A stretch of 8,352 nucleotides of DNA from an uncultured Collinsella sp. (GCA_900764025.1 CAAFMM010000197.1:1-8352); one strand, 5' to 3'. Shown: positions 1 through 6,406, counted from the stretch's first letter. Translations and numbers: made by a program. Notes: generated from the letters alone by a model not told the origin.

Positions 1-44
1 AGCGCATGGAAGCACAGATCAAGAAGCAGGAGGAAACACGATGA
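1..44 (+). CDS. 3' end of an unidentified upstream gene, probably in the thiamine operon
   Basis: An open frame enters from the window edge and ends at TGA 42-44. The visible C-terminus is the charged, helix-like stretch RMEAQIKKQEETR. Its stop overlaps the thiE start as ATGA, the usual arrangement of translationally coupled operon genes, and the thiE Shine-Dalgarno lies inside its last codons. By context a thiamine-salvage or biosynthesis protein such as ThiM, ThiD or TenA is plausible, but 13 residues are too few to identify it. Confidence is moderate that it is coding and very low on identity. Confidence 0.5.
   Translation, partial: RMEAQIKKQEETR
28..33 (+). promoter_or_regulatory. Shine-Dalgarno of thiE
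   Basis: AGGAGG lies 7 nt before the ATG at 41. It fixes the thiE start and lies inside the last codons of the upstream gene, supporting coupled translation. Confidence 0.8.
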
Positions 45-736
45 GCATCCGCGACAACCTTGATATCTCGGCCTATCTGGTACTCGGCCCCGAAAACACG
101 CTCGGGCGCCCCGTGGGCGATGTGGTGGCCCAGGCGCTCGATGCCGGTTTTACCTGCATCCAGGTGCGCTCCAAGGTGGCAAGCGCCCGCGAGATCATCG
201 CACTGACCGGCGACGCCGCGCAGGTAATCGCACAGGCCGGCAAGACCGGTCAGGTCGCCCTGTTAATCGACGACCGCCTGGACTGCGTACTCGCCGCGCG
301 CGAGCAGGGTATTGCTGTCGACGGCGTGCACGTGGGCCAGAGCGATATTCCCGTCGAGGTCTGCCGCAAGCTTCTGGGCCCCGATGCCATCGTGGGCCTT
401 TCGGCCCGCTGCGAGGAGATGCTCGAGTACGTCAAGACCGCCGACATGAGCCTAGTCGACTACCTGGGCATCGGCCCGCTCCACGAGACCGAAACCAAGC
501 GCGACTGCGGACGCGCGGCCGACGGCTCTATCATCACCAAGAGCTTTGAGGACCTGGCCGCACTCCACGCGGCAAGCCCCGTGCCCATCGTGGTGGGCGG
601 CGGCGTCAAGACGGCCGACCTGCCACAGCTCAAGGCCACCGGCGTCGATGGCTTCTTTGTGGTGAGCGCTGTCTGCAGTGCCGACGACCCCTACGCCGCC
701 GCCAAGGAGCTCGTCGATACCTGGCAGCAGGCATAG
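41..736 (+). CDS. thiE: Thiamine phosphate synthase (ThiE)
   Basis: This cytosolic TIM-barrel enzyme joins HMP pyrophosphate to thiazole phosphate to give thiamine phosphate, the last common step of thiamine synthesis and salvage. At 231 aa it has the usual family length. Family motifs appear in order: QVRSK (41-45, pyrophosphate-binding Arg/Lys), LIDDRLD (75-81, metal Asp region), DGVHVGQSD (94-102, second metal Asp), GLSA (119-122), DYLGIGP (140-146), TETK (150-153, substrate Thr/Lys), VVGGG (184-188, phosphate loop) and VVSAV (207-211). Some positions differ from the commonest forms: IDD rather than IND, RSK rather than REK, and ET rather than PT before the TxTK motif. The catalytic set still looks intact. 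The start is chosen from AGGAGG 7 nt upstream and the ATGA overlap with the preceding gene, which suggests a thiamine operon running in from the left. The gene ends just before a hairpin. Confidence 0.93.
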   Translation: MSIRDNLDISAYLVLGPENTLGRPVGDVVAQALDAGFTCIQVRSKVASAREIIALTGDAAQVIAQAGKTGQVALLIDDRLDCVLAAREQGIAVDGVHVGQSDIPVEVCRKLLGPDAIVGLSARCEEMLEYVKTADMSLVDYLGIGPLHETETKRDCGRAADGSIITKSFEDLAALHAASPVPIVVGGGVKTADLPQLKATGVDGFFVVSAVCSADDPYAAAKELVDTWQQA

Positions 737-780
737 GCATAGGCCGAGCAGCTTATTCGCGGCCTCATATCTTCAGCAAT

Positions 781-826
781 GGAAAGCGCATCCCAGTTTG
801 GACCTCCATTCCGGGATGCGCTTTCC
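781..826. terminator. Perfect 14-bp hairpin between convergent genes
   Basis: GGAAAGCGCATCCC at 781-794 is the exact reverse complement of 813-826, with an 18-nt loop. It lies 44 nt after the thiE stop and 11 nt beyond the stop of the minus-strand patatin gene. This is the expected place for a shared bidirectional terminator. Neither side has a T-run, so it is not a textbook intrinsic terminator. The structure is certain from sequence; the function is inferred. Confidence 0.6.
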
Positions 827-837
827 GCATGCGACCC

Positions 838-1707
838 TTACCCCGCCAGATACGCTTCCAACGCCGGCAAGGTCGCCTCCGCATCGCGCCGACCGATCTG
901 ATAGATACGCTCGAGCTCATCCGGTTCACGGCACAGCGACGGTACCTTCACCGATTCGCTCGGCCGCACCACAAAGATTTCGCCGGCAGCCTCGCGACGT
1001 GCTAAGTCATCGAGCGTGGCATTGTAGACCTTATGCCGATGCTCAAGCGCTGCGACAAACTCCGGGTAGTGACGGAACACGCGCCGCAGCATGGGCATCA
1101 CGCTGTTGGGCTGCTTCACAAAGCCCGCCGGCTGCGTGAGTACCACGATATTGCGGTCGTACCCCTGTGCAAACAGCCAAGCACTGGGAATTGAATCAGC
1201 CACGCCACCATCCAGATACTTATGTCCGTCAATAGCAACGGGACGCGTCGCCACAGGAATAGCCGACGACGCCCGGATCCACTCGATATCGCGCTCATCG
1301 CCATAAGGCAGGTCGTGATAGACGGCCTTGCCCGTCTCGATATCGGTACACACGCACGTAAACCGCATGGGGCAGGCGCGATATGCCTCCAGGTCGATGG
1401 GATCGCGCTCGATGGGCACCTCGTGATAGGCAAAGTCGGCATTGTACATATCGCCGGTTCGCAGCCAGCTGGTCACGCTCGCATAGCGCTTGTCGGCGCA
1501 ATAGGCCTTGTTGTAGCGAATGGCACGGCCGATCTGGCGCGATTTAAAGTTGTAGCCAAACGCCGCGCCCGCCGAGACACCCACCATATGGTCGCAGGTC
1601 AAACCGTGCTCCATCCATACGTCGAGCACGCCCGCCGTATACATACCGCGGTAGCCGCCTCCCTCGAGCGCCAGCCCCACCGTGCGCGTCATATTTGACT
1701 GTGCCAT
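838..1707 (-). CDS. Patatin-like phospholipase (YjjU-like)
   Basis: This 289-aa protein is a predicted serine acyl-hydrolase of the patatin family, acting on phospholipids or other acyl lipids with a Ser-Asp dyad. Near the N-terminus is the oxyanion-hole motif GGGYRG (16-21), then the nucleophile elbow GVSAG (43-47, Ser45). ASSAIP follows at 146-151, and the catalytic Asp sits in DGG (166-168, Asp166) inside YLDGGVADSIP. The order and the IRASSAIP and YLDGG blocks resemble the E. coli YjjU type. There is no signal peptide or membrane segment, so it should be cytosolic or peripheral. The start is ATG 1707-1705, with GGAG 8 nt before it on the minus strand; an out-of-frame ATG lies between them. 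It is transcribed alone, convergent with thiE and divergent from the GGDEF/EAL gene. The natural substrate cannot be read from the sequence. Confidence 0.9.
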   Translation of the reverse strand: MAQSNMTRTVGLALEGGGYRGMYTAGVLDVWMEHGLTCDHMVGVSAGAAFGYNFKSRQIGRAIRYNKAYCADKRYASVTSWLRTGDMYNADFAYHEVPIERDPIDLEAYRACPMRFTCVCTDIETGKAVYHDLPYGDERDIEWIRASSAIPVATRPVAIDGHKYLDGGVADSIPSAWLFAQGYDRNIVVLTQPAGFVKQPNSVMPMLRRVFRHYPEFVAALEHRHKVYNATLDDLARREAAGEIFVVRPSESVKVPSLCREPDELERIYQIGRRDAEATLPALEAYLAG

Positions 1708-1728
1708 GCGACCATCTCCGTTCCTGCG

Positions 1729-1757
1729 TTTTTAACCGGGACAAGTATACCCGTCAA
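1729..1757 (-). promoter_or_regulatory. Candidate promoter of the patatin-like gene
   Basis: Read on the minus strand, TTGACG (1757-1752, 5 of 6 to the -35 consensus) is followed 17 nt later by TAAAAA (1734-1729, 4 of 6 to the -10 consensus). This lies 22 nt before the start codon. An alternative -10, TATACT (1749-1744), overlaps it but lacks a clear -35. Without transcript data the choice is open. Confidence 0.35.
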
Positions 1758-1831
1758 CATATATCGTCTCAGCCGCATTTTTATCAAGCATCGCATCGTC
1801 GCGCTACCGCTTGTCGAATAATAGCCGCCCG

Positions 1832-1866
1832 CAGCATGTGCACCCATCTATAATTGTGCACTGCTG
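1832..1866. repeat. Inverted repeat framing a TATAAT box; candidate operator
   Basis: CAGCA-t-GTGCAC at 1832-1843 mirrors GTGCAC-TGCTG at 1856-1866. This gives 11 matched bases per arm with one unpaired T, separated by 12 nt. Each GTGCAC core is itself a palindrome. The hexamer TATAAT (1849-1854) falls in the spacer, so a protein bound here would cover the -10 region. The repeat is seen directly; its role as operator is inferred. Confidence 0.5.
1849..1854 (+). promoter_or_regulatory. Candidate -10 box for the GGDEF/EAL gene
   Basis: This is a perfect TATAAT, rare in such GC-rich DNA, oriented toward the gene starting at 2032. No good -35 box is present at 16-18 nt upstream and there is no TG extension. 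It may therefore need an activator or be fortuitous. Confidence 0.4.
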
Positions 1867-2031
1867 TTTATGCTACTCAGCAGTTATCAACAGCGAACAT
1901 TCGTCGGCAAATTAACCCAACAACGCAGCAAGACGGGGGCCTGGATACACGCAAGACGCCGAGTAACGACGCGTGTACACAACGAGCTCGCCCGACGCAA
2001 TCCGCCCCGACCTCAGAAAGCCGCTTAGAAC

Positions 2032-4749
2032 ATGGATACTGTCAGCAATTACACCGAAACGCTCGAAAAGACCGTCCGCGACCTTCTCGAGCGTCAGGAT
2101 GATCTGATTAGGACCGCCTTTACCGACCAGCTTACCGGACTTGGCAACCGCGGCGGCTTTGCCCGTTCCCTCGAGGAGCTCTGGGAGCAGGACGCTCCCG
2201 TTACCATGGCGTTCATCGATATCGACAACCTCAAGCACTGCAACGATGTCTTTGGCCATGACGAGGGCAACCGCTATATCTTGCAGGTAAGCCTTTATCT
2301 CAAGCTGTATATGAAGGTAGACGAGGCGGCATTTCGTCTGGGAGGCGACGAGTTTGCCATCCTATCTACGATTGCGACCGAGGACGACCTCGCCGAACGT
2401 CTGGAACACTGCCGAACGATCCTGCTCAAAAACAACGATTCCGAGATGCCCCACTCGTTTAGCTACGGAGTGGCACACGCCGACCCCGCCCTGGGCGAAG
2501 CCTCCAATCGCATGACACTCGATGCCGACCATCGCATGTACGACTACAAGCTACGTCATGCCATGCATCTTGATCGACGTAATATCGCGCAAGTCCACAC
2601 CGACGACTTCGAAATAAGCGACCGTATTTTCGACGCCTTTTCGATGCTCAACGAAGGCCGCTATTTCTTTATCGAGAACTTGGACAAGGACCGCACCCTT
2701 TGGTCGCAAGGTGCCTTGCGCGATCTCGGTCTTCCTTCGGAGCACATAGACAGCTGCCGCGATTTCTGGAAGACGCGTGTCCATCCCGATGACCTCGAGG
2801 CCTACGCCAACGACATCAACCAGATCTTTAACGGCTCCAAACACCGCCGCGTCATGCAGTACCGCATGCGCAATGCCGCGGGTGACTACGTTCTCTGCCG
2901 TGCTCGCGGGTTTCGCATCGACGGCGACGGAAATGCCCCCTCGCTCTATGTCGGCGAACTTGTCAACCACTCACTTGCCGAGACCGTCGACGCCGCCACG
3001 GGCCTCGGAACGCAGCGTATGCTGATCAACGCTATCGATGCCTGCCGCCGCGATCGTTGCGAGACAGGGCTTATAGCGGTGCGCGTTCGTGGCACGACAA
3101 AGCTCAACGAGCTCTACGGGGCCGAGGCTGTCGACAACATGCTTGCCGAATACGCAGGCCGCATACTGTCGATCACCCGCGGCAGGAGCCGGGTCTACCG
3201 TTCACGAAGCGTCCAGTTTGTCGTGCTCAGCAACGACTTGGACCACGAGGCATTCGAGCAACTGACCCGCCACCTTAAAGAGGCCGTTTTCGCTCCTGTT
3301 CAAATCGCAGGCGACACCATTACTCCCGTCTGCCTTGTCGTCCCGGCCTTTTACGAGCACTTAACCCATCAAGCGACCGCCGTTTTAGGCGAACTCGACC
3401 GTCGCCTTCGCACGGCCGGCGGGCTTGTTCCCAACGACAGCCTCCCCATACCCGAGGCGGAGCGCAAAAGCGCCATCGCCGAACGCATCGACTCGCTCAC
3501 GGGCCTCTATCGACCCAGCGAGTTCATGCGGCGCGCCAACGCATTTCTCGAGGCAAGGCGCGACGGCACCTGGTGCATCGCCACGGTCGACATGGGCCAC
3601 ATGCGCCTGTTTAATGAATGGCACGGCCAGGCCGAAGGCGACTGCATGCTCGCCGATGTGGGCACGGTCCTCAAGGATATCGAGAATGCCGATATGGGCA
3701 TCGCAGGGTACTGGGGCCAAGATGACTTTTGCATACTCATCCCCTTTGAGCACAACACCGTCCATCAAATCTACAACCGCGTTCGCGAGGCAGTAGCCAG
3801 GCATGATGACGGCGTAGGTTTTTGGCCGTCCATGGGCGTTTACCCCATCGACTCCAATGAGGAGATCACCATCGATGCGCAGGCAAAGGCCATGTTTACC
3901 AATCGGCGCGCAAAAAACGACTTCAAGGAGCGCATTGCCATTTTCTGTCCTGCGGAGTACGAGCGCGAAGTCGCGTTCCACCGCACGCTGACCGAATTCC
4001 AGTACGCACTTTCAAACGGCCGCATCACGTACTACCTTCAGCCCCAGGTCGATATGGAAACCGGCAAGATCATTGGCGCCGAGGCTCTTACACGCTGGAT
4101 TGACAAGGACGGCTCTCTCATTTCGCCCGCAACGTTTATCCCCGCACTCGAGGAAAGCGGCTTTGTAGTAACGCTCGACAAGTACATTTGGCAGGGTGTC
4201 GCCATATGGCTTCGCGAGCGTCTCGATCGCGGTCTTCGCGTGGTTCCGGTCTCGCTTAATGTGTCGCGCGTGGATATCCTTGCCTGCGACGTTGCCGAAC
4301 ATATGGGGGCACTCGCCGCCCAATACAACCTACCGCCCGAGCTCATGCGTATCGAGATCACCGAGACGGCTTATACGGGAGAATCCGAGGCCGTGGATAA
4401 GCTGACCGCAGATCTGCACACCCGCGGCTTCTCGACCTACATGGACGATTTTGGCACCGGCCAGTCCACGCTCGCGATGCTCAAGAACGTCAACGTCGAC
4501 GTCATCAAGCTCGATCGCACGTTTGTGCCCGTTGACGGTGATCGTGGCCGCAGCGCTCAGATCGTGTCATCGATGCTCGAGATGGCGCAGTCGCTCCATC
4601 TGCCCGTTGTAATCGAAGGCATCGAGACAAATGAGCAGGCGAACATGCTGCGCCACATGGGCGCCCGCTACGCTCAGGGCTTCCTCTACTACCGCCCCAT
4701 GCAGGCAAAGGATTTTGAGGCATTGCTCGATGGTAGCAATAACAACTGA
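2032..4749 (+). CDS. Multidomain GGDEF-PAS-GGDEF-GGDEF-EAL cyclic-dinucleotide cyclase/phosphodiesterase
   Basis: This 905-aa soluble signalling protein has no membrane segment. A short helix (8-28) leads into an intact GGDEF domain (about 29-180: DIDNLKHCND 63-72, GHDEGN 75-80, GGDEF 104-108, Lys173). A PAS-like domain follows (about 198-315, with VHPDDL and MQYR). Next is a degenerate GGDEF (about 317-465) with SVQF (393-396) where the signature should be. A second degenerate GGDEF (about 485-640) has GQDDF (562-566). Last is an EAL domain (about 650-900) with the expected catalytic set: EALTRW (684-689), Asn743, Glu778, DDFGTG (805-810), Lys826, EGIET (862-866) and QG (882-883). It is predicted to make a cyclic dinucleotide with GGDEF1 and hydrolyse one with EAL, under PAS control. 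The GGDEF1 guanine-contact Asp is Asn (residue 80), and the I-site is KxxE rather than RxxD. ATG 2032 is the only plausible start, since TAG lies in frame at 2026-2028, but its Shine-Dalgarno is very weak. It is paralogous to the next gene. Confidence 0.9.
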   Translation: MDTVSNYTETLEKTVRDLLERQDDLIRTAFTDQLTGLGNRGGFARSLEELWEQDAPVTMAFIDIDNLKHCNDVFGHDEGNRYILQVSLYLKLYMKVDEAAFRLGGDEFAILSTIATEDDLAERLEHCRTILLKNNDSEMPHSFSYGVAHADPALGEASNRMTLDADHRMYDYKLRHAMHLDRRNIAQVHTDDFEISDRIFDAFSMLNEGRYFFIENLDKDRTLWSQGALRDLGLPSEHIDSCRDFWKTRVHPDDLEAYANDINQIFNGSKHRRVMQYRMRNAAGDYVLCRARGFRIDGDGNAPSLYVGELVNHSLAETVDAATGLGTQRMLINAIDACRRDRCETGLIAVRVRGTTKLNELYGAEAVDNMLAEYAGRILSITRGRSRVYRSRSVQFVVLSNDLDHEAFEQLTRHLKEAVFAPVQIAGDTITPVCLVVPAFYEHLTHQATAVLGELDRRLRTAGGLVPNDSLPIPEAERKSAIAERIDSLTGLYRPSEFMRRANAFLEARRDGTWCIATVDMGHMRLFNEWHGQAEGDCMLADVGTVLKDIENADMGIAGYWGQDDFCILIPFEHNTVHQIYNRVREAVARHDDGVGFWPSMGVYPIDSNEEITIDAQAKAMFTNRRAKNDFKERIAIFCPAEYEREVAFHRTLTEFQYALSNGRITYYLQPQVDMETGKIIGAEALTRWIDKDGSLISPATFIPALEESGFVVTLDKYIWQGVAIWLRERLDRGLRVVPVSLNVSRVDILACDVAEHMGALAAQYNLPPELMRIEITETAYTGESEAVDKLTADLHTRGFSTYMDDFGTGQSTLAMLKNVNVDVIKLDRTFVPVDGDRGRSAQIVSSMLEMAQSLHLPVVIEGIETNEQANMLRHMGARYAQGFLYYRPMQAKDFEALLDGSNNN

Positions 4750-4807
4750 TACGCCCGCGCGCAAAACGCCACCGTCGAAGGGGGTATTTGTCTCCATTAG
4801 CTAACTT

Positions 4808-4838
4808 ATATCCCCAATTCAAACCGAATTGGGGATAT
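4808..4838. repeat. Perfect 13-bp inverted repeat, 5-nt spacer; operator or terminator
   Basis: ATATCCCCAATTC (4808-4820) is the exact reverse complement of 4826-4838, with spacer AAACC. It lies in the 127-bp gap between the two cyclic-dinucleotide genes. Its right arm shares bases with the TATGAT hexamer at 4836-4841. There is no U-run after it and the stem is AT-rich at both ends, so an operator is at least as likely as a terminator. Confidence 0.55.
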
Positions 4839-4841
4839 GAT
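4836..4841 (+). promoter_or_regulatory. Candidate -10 box of the second cyclase gene
   Basis: TATGAT matches the -10 consensus at 5 of 6 positions and lies about 20 nt before the Shine-Dalgarno at 4861. No clear -35 is seen. It overlaps the end of the inverted repeat, so repeat binding could block it. Confidence 0.35.
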
Positions 4842-4860
4842 ACAAACCGTTGTTCCGCCC

Positions 4861-4867
4861 AAGGAGG
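4861..4867 (+). promoter_or_regulatory. Very strong Shine-Dalgarno that sets the start at 4877
   Basis: AAGGAGG is followed by TTATCC, so AAGGAGGTTATCC matches the full complement of the usual 16S rRNA tail (AAGGAGGTGATCC) at 12 of 13 bases. It lies 9 nt before ATG 4877 and rules out the upstream in-frame TTG at 4850 as the start. Confidence 0.85.
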
Positions 4868-4876
4868 TTATCCATC

Positions 4877-6406
4877 ATGAACAAGTCGTATCGCATGGGC
4901 GAGCAATCGATTATTACCTATCTTCAGCGACTTGCGAATGGCATCTTGACCGCCGAACTCGATGTTGCCGCGCTACCTGCTGAGCTGCGCCCCGTTGGTG
5001 AGCAACTGCAAAAGACGCATGCCATCCTGCAACAAGAGCGCCAGCTGCTTGAGCGCAACGCCTATATCGATCCGCTCACCAACTTGGGCAACCGCAACGG
5101 ATTCGACCGTCACGTCGAGCAACTCTGGCGCAAAGGCGAACCCTTTACCTGCGCCTATATTGACATCGACCATCTCAAGCATTGCAATGATAGGTTCGGC
5201 CACGCCGAAGGCAACCGCTATATTCTGAGCATCTGCCGCACGCTCTCCGAAACCATGGAGCACGATGAGATGCTGTTCCGTATCGGTGGAGACGAGTTCG
5301 TGCTTATCTCGCCCTCCGCAAACGAGACTGAACTCGAGCAGCGCTTGGAGCAGGTACGTTCCGGGCTGATCGAGGCGAGCTCGGGCGGCAAGGCGCCCAT
5401 GATCGGTAGCTTTAGCTTTGGCTGCTCACGCGTCAATCCACTTGCCGGCGACACGCGTCGCCAGATGACGATGGATGCCGATCGCAAGATGTATCGCTAT
5501 AAGCTTATGCATCGCGTGCAGCAGCCGAAAGACAATGACGCGCCGCAGCACCCAATTGCCGAGCAGCTTCCGTGCAACGACCGCGTATTCCAAGCGATCT
5601 CTATGAGCTCCGAGACGCGCTATCCGTTTATCCTCAATCTCGATACGGGCGAATCGCAATGGTCGGTCAACGCCGTACGCGATTTTGACCTGCCCTCCCA
5701 GCACCCTTTTAACTCGGTCGATATGTGGCTTGCCCGCGTACACCCCGAGGACCGCGACAACGTACGCGCCGAGCTCGACATGGTGATAAACGGCACGTGG
5801 CACTTCCACTACATGCAGTATCGTGTAATGGATGCCACCGGAGCGTACGCGCTTTGCGACTGCACAGGCTACCGCTTGGACGGCACCGATACCGAGCCCA
5901 GCATGTATGTGGGCATTATCATCAACCGAAGCTTGGCAGATACGACTGATTCCGTGACCGGCCTGGGCGATATTCACGCCCTGGTCAACGCCATTGGTGA
6001 AATGCGTCGCGTGGCGCGCAAGGCTGGTTTGATCGCCATTAAAATCGACGATATCGCCGAGGTCAATGCCCGCTTTGGCTTTGATGCGGGCGACCGCGTT
6101 TTGGCAGAAAGCGCCGCCTGCCTCATGGAATGCTCGCGCGGCAAGGGTCGCTTGTTCCGCTCGACGGGGCCGACATTCGTGGCGCTTTTCGACGACTTTG
6201 ATCCCGACGAGACCGACGCGATCGCAGAGGAAATCGAACGGTTCCTGGGTTCTCCCGTGCTCATCGGCTCGCTTGAATATCAGCCGCCCATTCGCGTGGC
6301 CACGCTCCATCTGGACGCTGTCGATCGACAGCCCGTTTCCATTTTGAACGAGCTCAAAGCGTTGCTTAAAGAGGCACCGCAAGTACCGGGCACCAAGCTG
6401 GACTAA
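4877..6406 (+). CDS. GGDEF-PAS-degenerate GGDEF protein (putative cyclic-dinucleotide synthase)
   Basis: This 509-aa soluble protein is a paralog of the N-terminal half of the preceding gene product. Residues 1-60 are helical and loosely HAMP- or linker-like (YLQRLANGIL, LPAELRPVGEQLQ). An intact GGDEF domain follows (about 61-215: YIDIDHLKHCND 94-105, GHAEGN 108-113, GGDEF 137-141, Lys209). Then come a PAS-like domain (about 236-348, with VHPED and MQYR) and a degenerate GGDEF (about 352-498) with GPTF (431-434) at the signature. There is no EAL, so it should only synthesise. The guanine-contact Asp of GHxxGD is Asn113, and the I-site position reads ExxE, so product inhibition through that site is unlikely. 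The start is ATG 4877, with a strong Shine-Dalgarno 9 nt upstream; the 9 extra codons from TTG 4850 would include that Shine-Dalgarno. It probably acts with its neighbour in setting a local nucleotide-signal level; the output is unknown. Confidence 0.9.
   Translation: MNKSYRMGEQSIITYLQRLANGILTAELDVAALPAELRPVGEQLQKTHAILQQERQLLERNAYIDPLTNLGNRNGFDRHVEQLWRKGEPFTCAYIDIDHLKHCNDRFGHAEGNRYILSICRTLSETMEHDEMLFRIGGDEFVLISPSANETELEQRLEQVRSGLIEASSGGKAPMIGSFSFGCSRVNPLAGDTRRQMTMDADRKMYRYKLMHRVQQPKDNDAPQHPIAEQLPCNDRVFQAISMSSETRYPFILNLDTGESQWSVNAVRDFDLPSQHPFNSVDMWLARVHPEDRDNVRAELDMVINGTWHFHYMQYRVMDATGAYALCDCTGYRLDGTDTEPSMYVGIIINRSLADTTDSVTGLGDIHALVNAIGEMRRVARKAGLIAIKIDDIAEVNARFGFDAGDRVLAESAACLMECSRGKGRLFRSTGPTFVALFDDFDPDETDAIAEEIERFLGSPVLIGSLEYQPPIRVATLHLDAVDRQPVSILNELKALLKEAPQVPGTKLD

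Larger units (their letters stand above)
1708..2031. other. Divergent intergenic region, 324 bp
   Basis: This gap separates the minus-strand patatin gene from the plus-strand GGDEF/EAL gene and must hold both promoters. Visible elements are a candidate patatin promoter near 1729-1757, a TATAAT hexamer at 1849-1854 inside an inverted repeat (1832-1866), a 7-bp inverted pair TACACGC/GCGTGTA (1946-1952 with 1971-1977), and the palindrome GTGTACAC (1973-1980). If the TATAAT is used, the leader of the GGDEF/EAL gene would be about 170 nt. No convincing protein-coding frame, small RNA or known riboswitch is seen. Confidence 0.6.

Noticed and set aside
838..1698. Plus-strand frames opposite the patatin gene
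   Set aside because: The minus-strand frame has the full GGGxRG, GxSxG and DGG set; the opposite frames carry no motifs.
1884..1892. TTATCAACA resembling a DnaA box
   Set aside because: It is a single imperfect copy with no cluster, no AT-rich unwinding region and no dnaA or dnaN nearby.
1940..2010. Possible c-di-GMP (GEMM-I) riboswitch before the GGDEF/EAL gene, suggested by CACGCAA and GACGCAA
   Set aside because: The conserved GGCAAACC, the GAAA tetraloop and receptor, and the usual spacing between the two segments are missing. A covariance-model scan would settle it.
1854..2102. Plus-strand 82-codon frame in the intergenic region running into the GGDEF/EAL gene
   Set aside because: Its composition is Thr/Gln/Arg-rich without motifs, it overlaps the GGDEF gene out of frame, and it has no Shine-Dalgarno.
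4850..4876. Upstream in-frame TTG start for the second cyclase
   Set aside because: The added codons cover the strong Shine-Dalgarno at 4861-4867, which points to ATG 4877.
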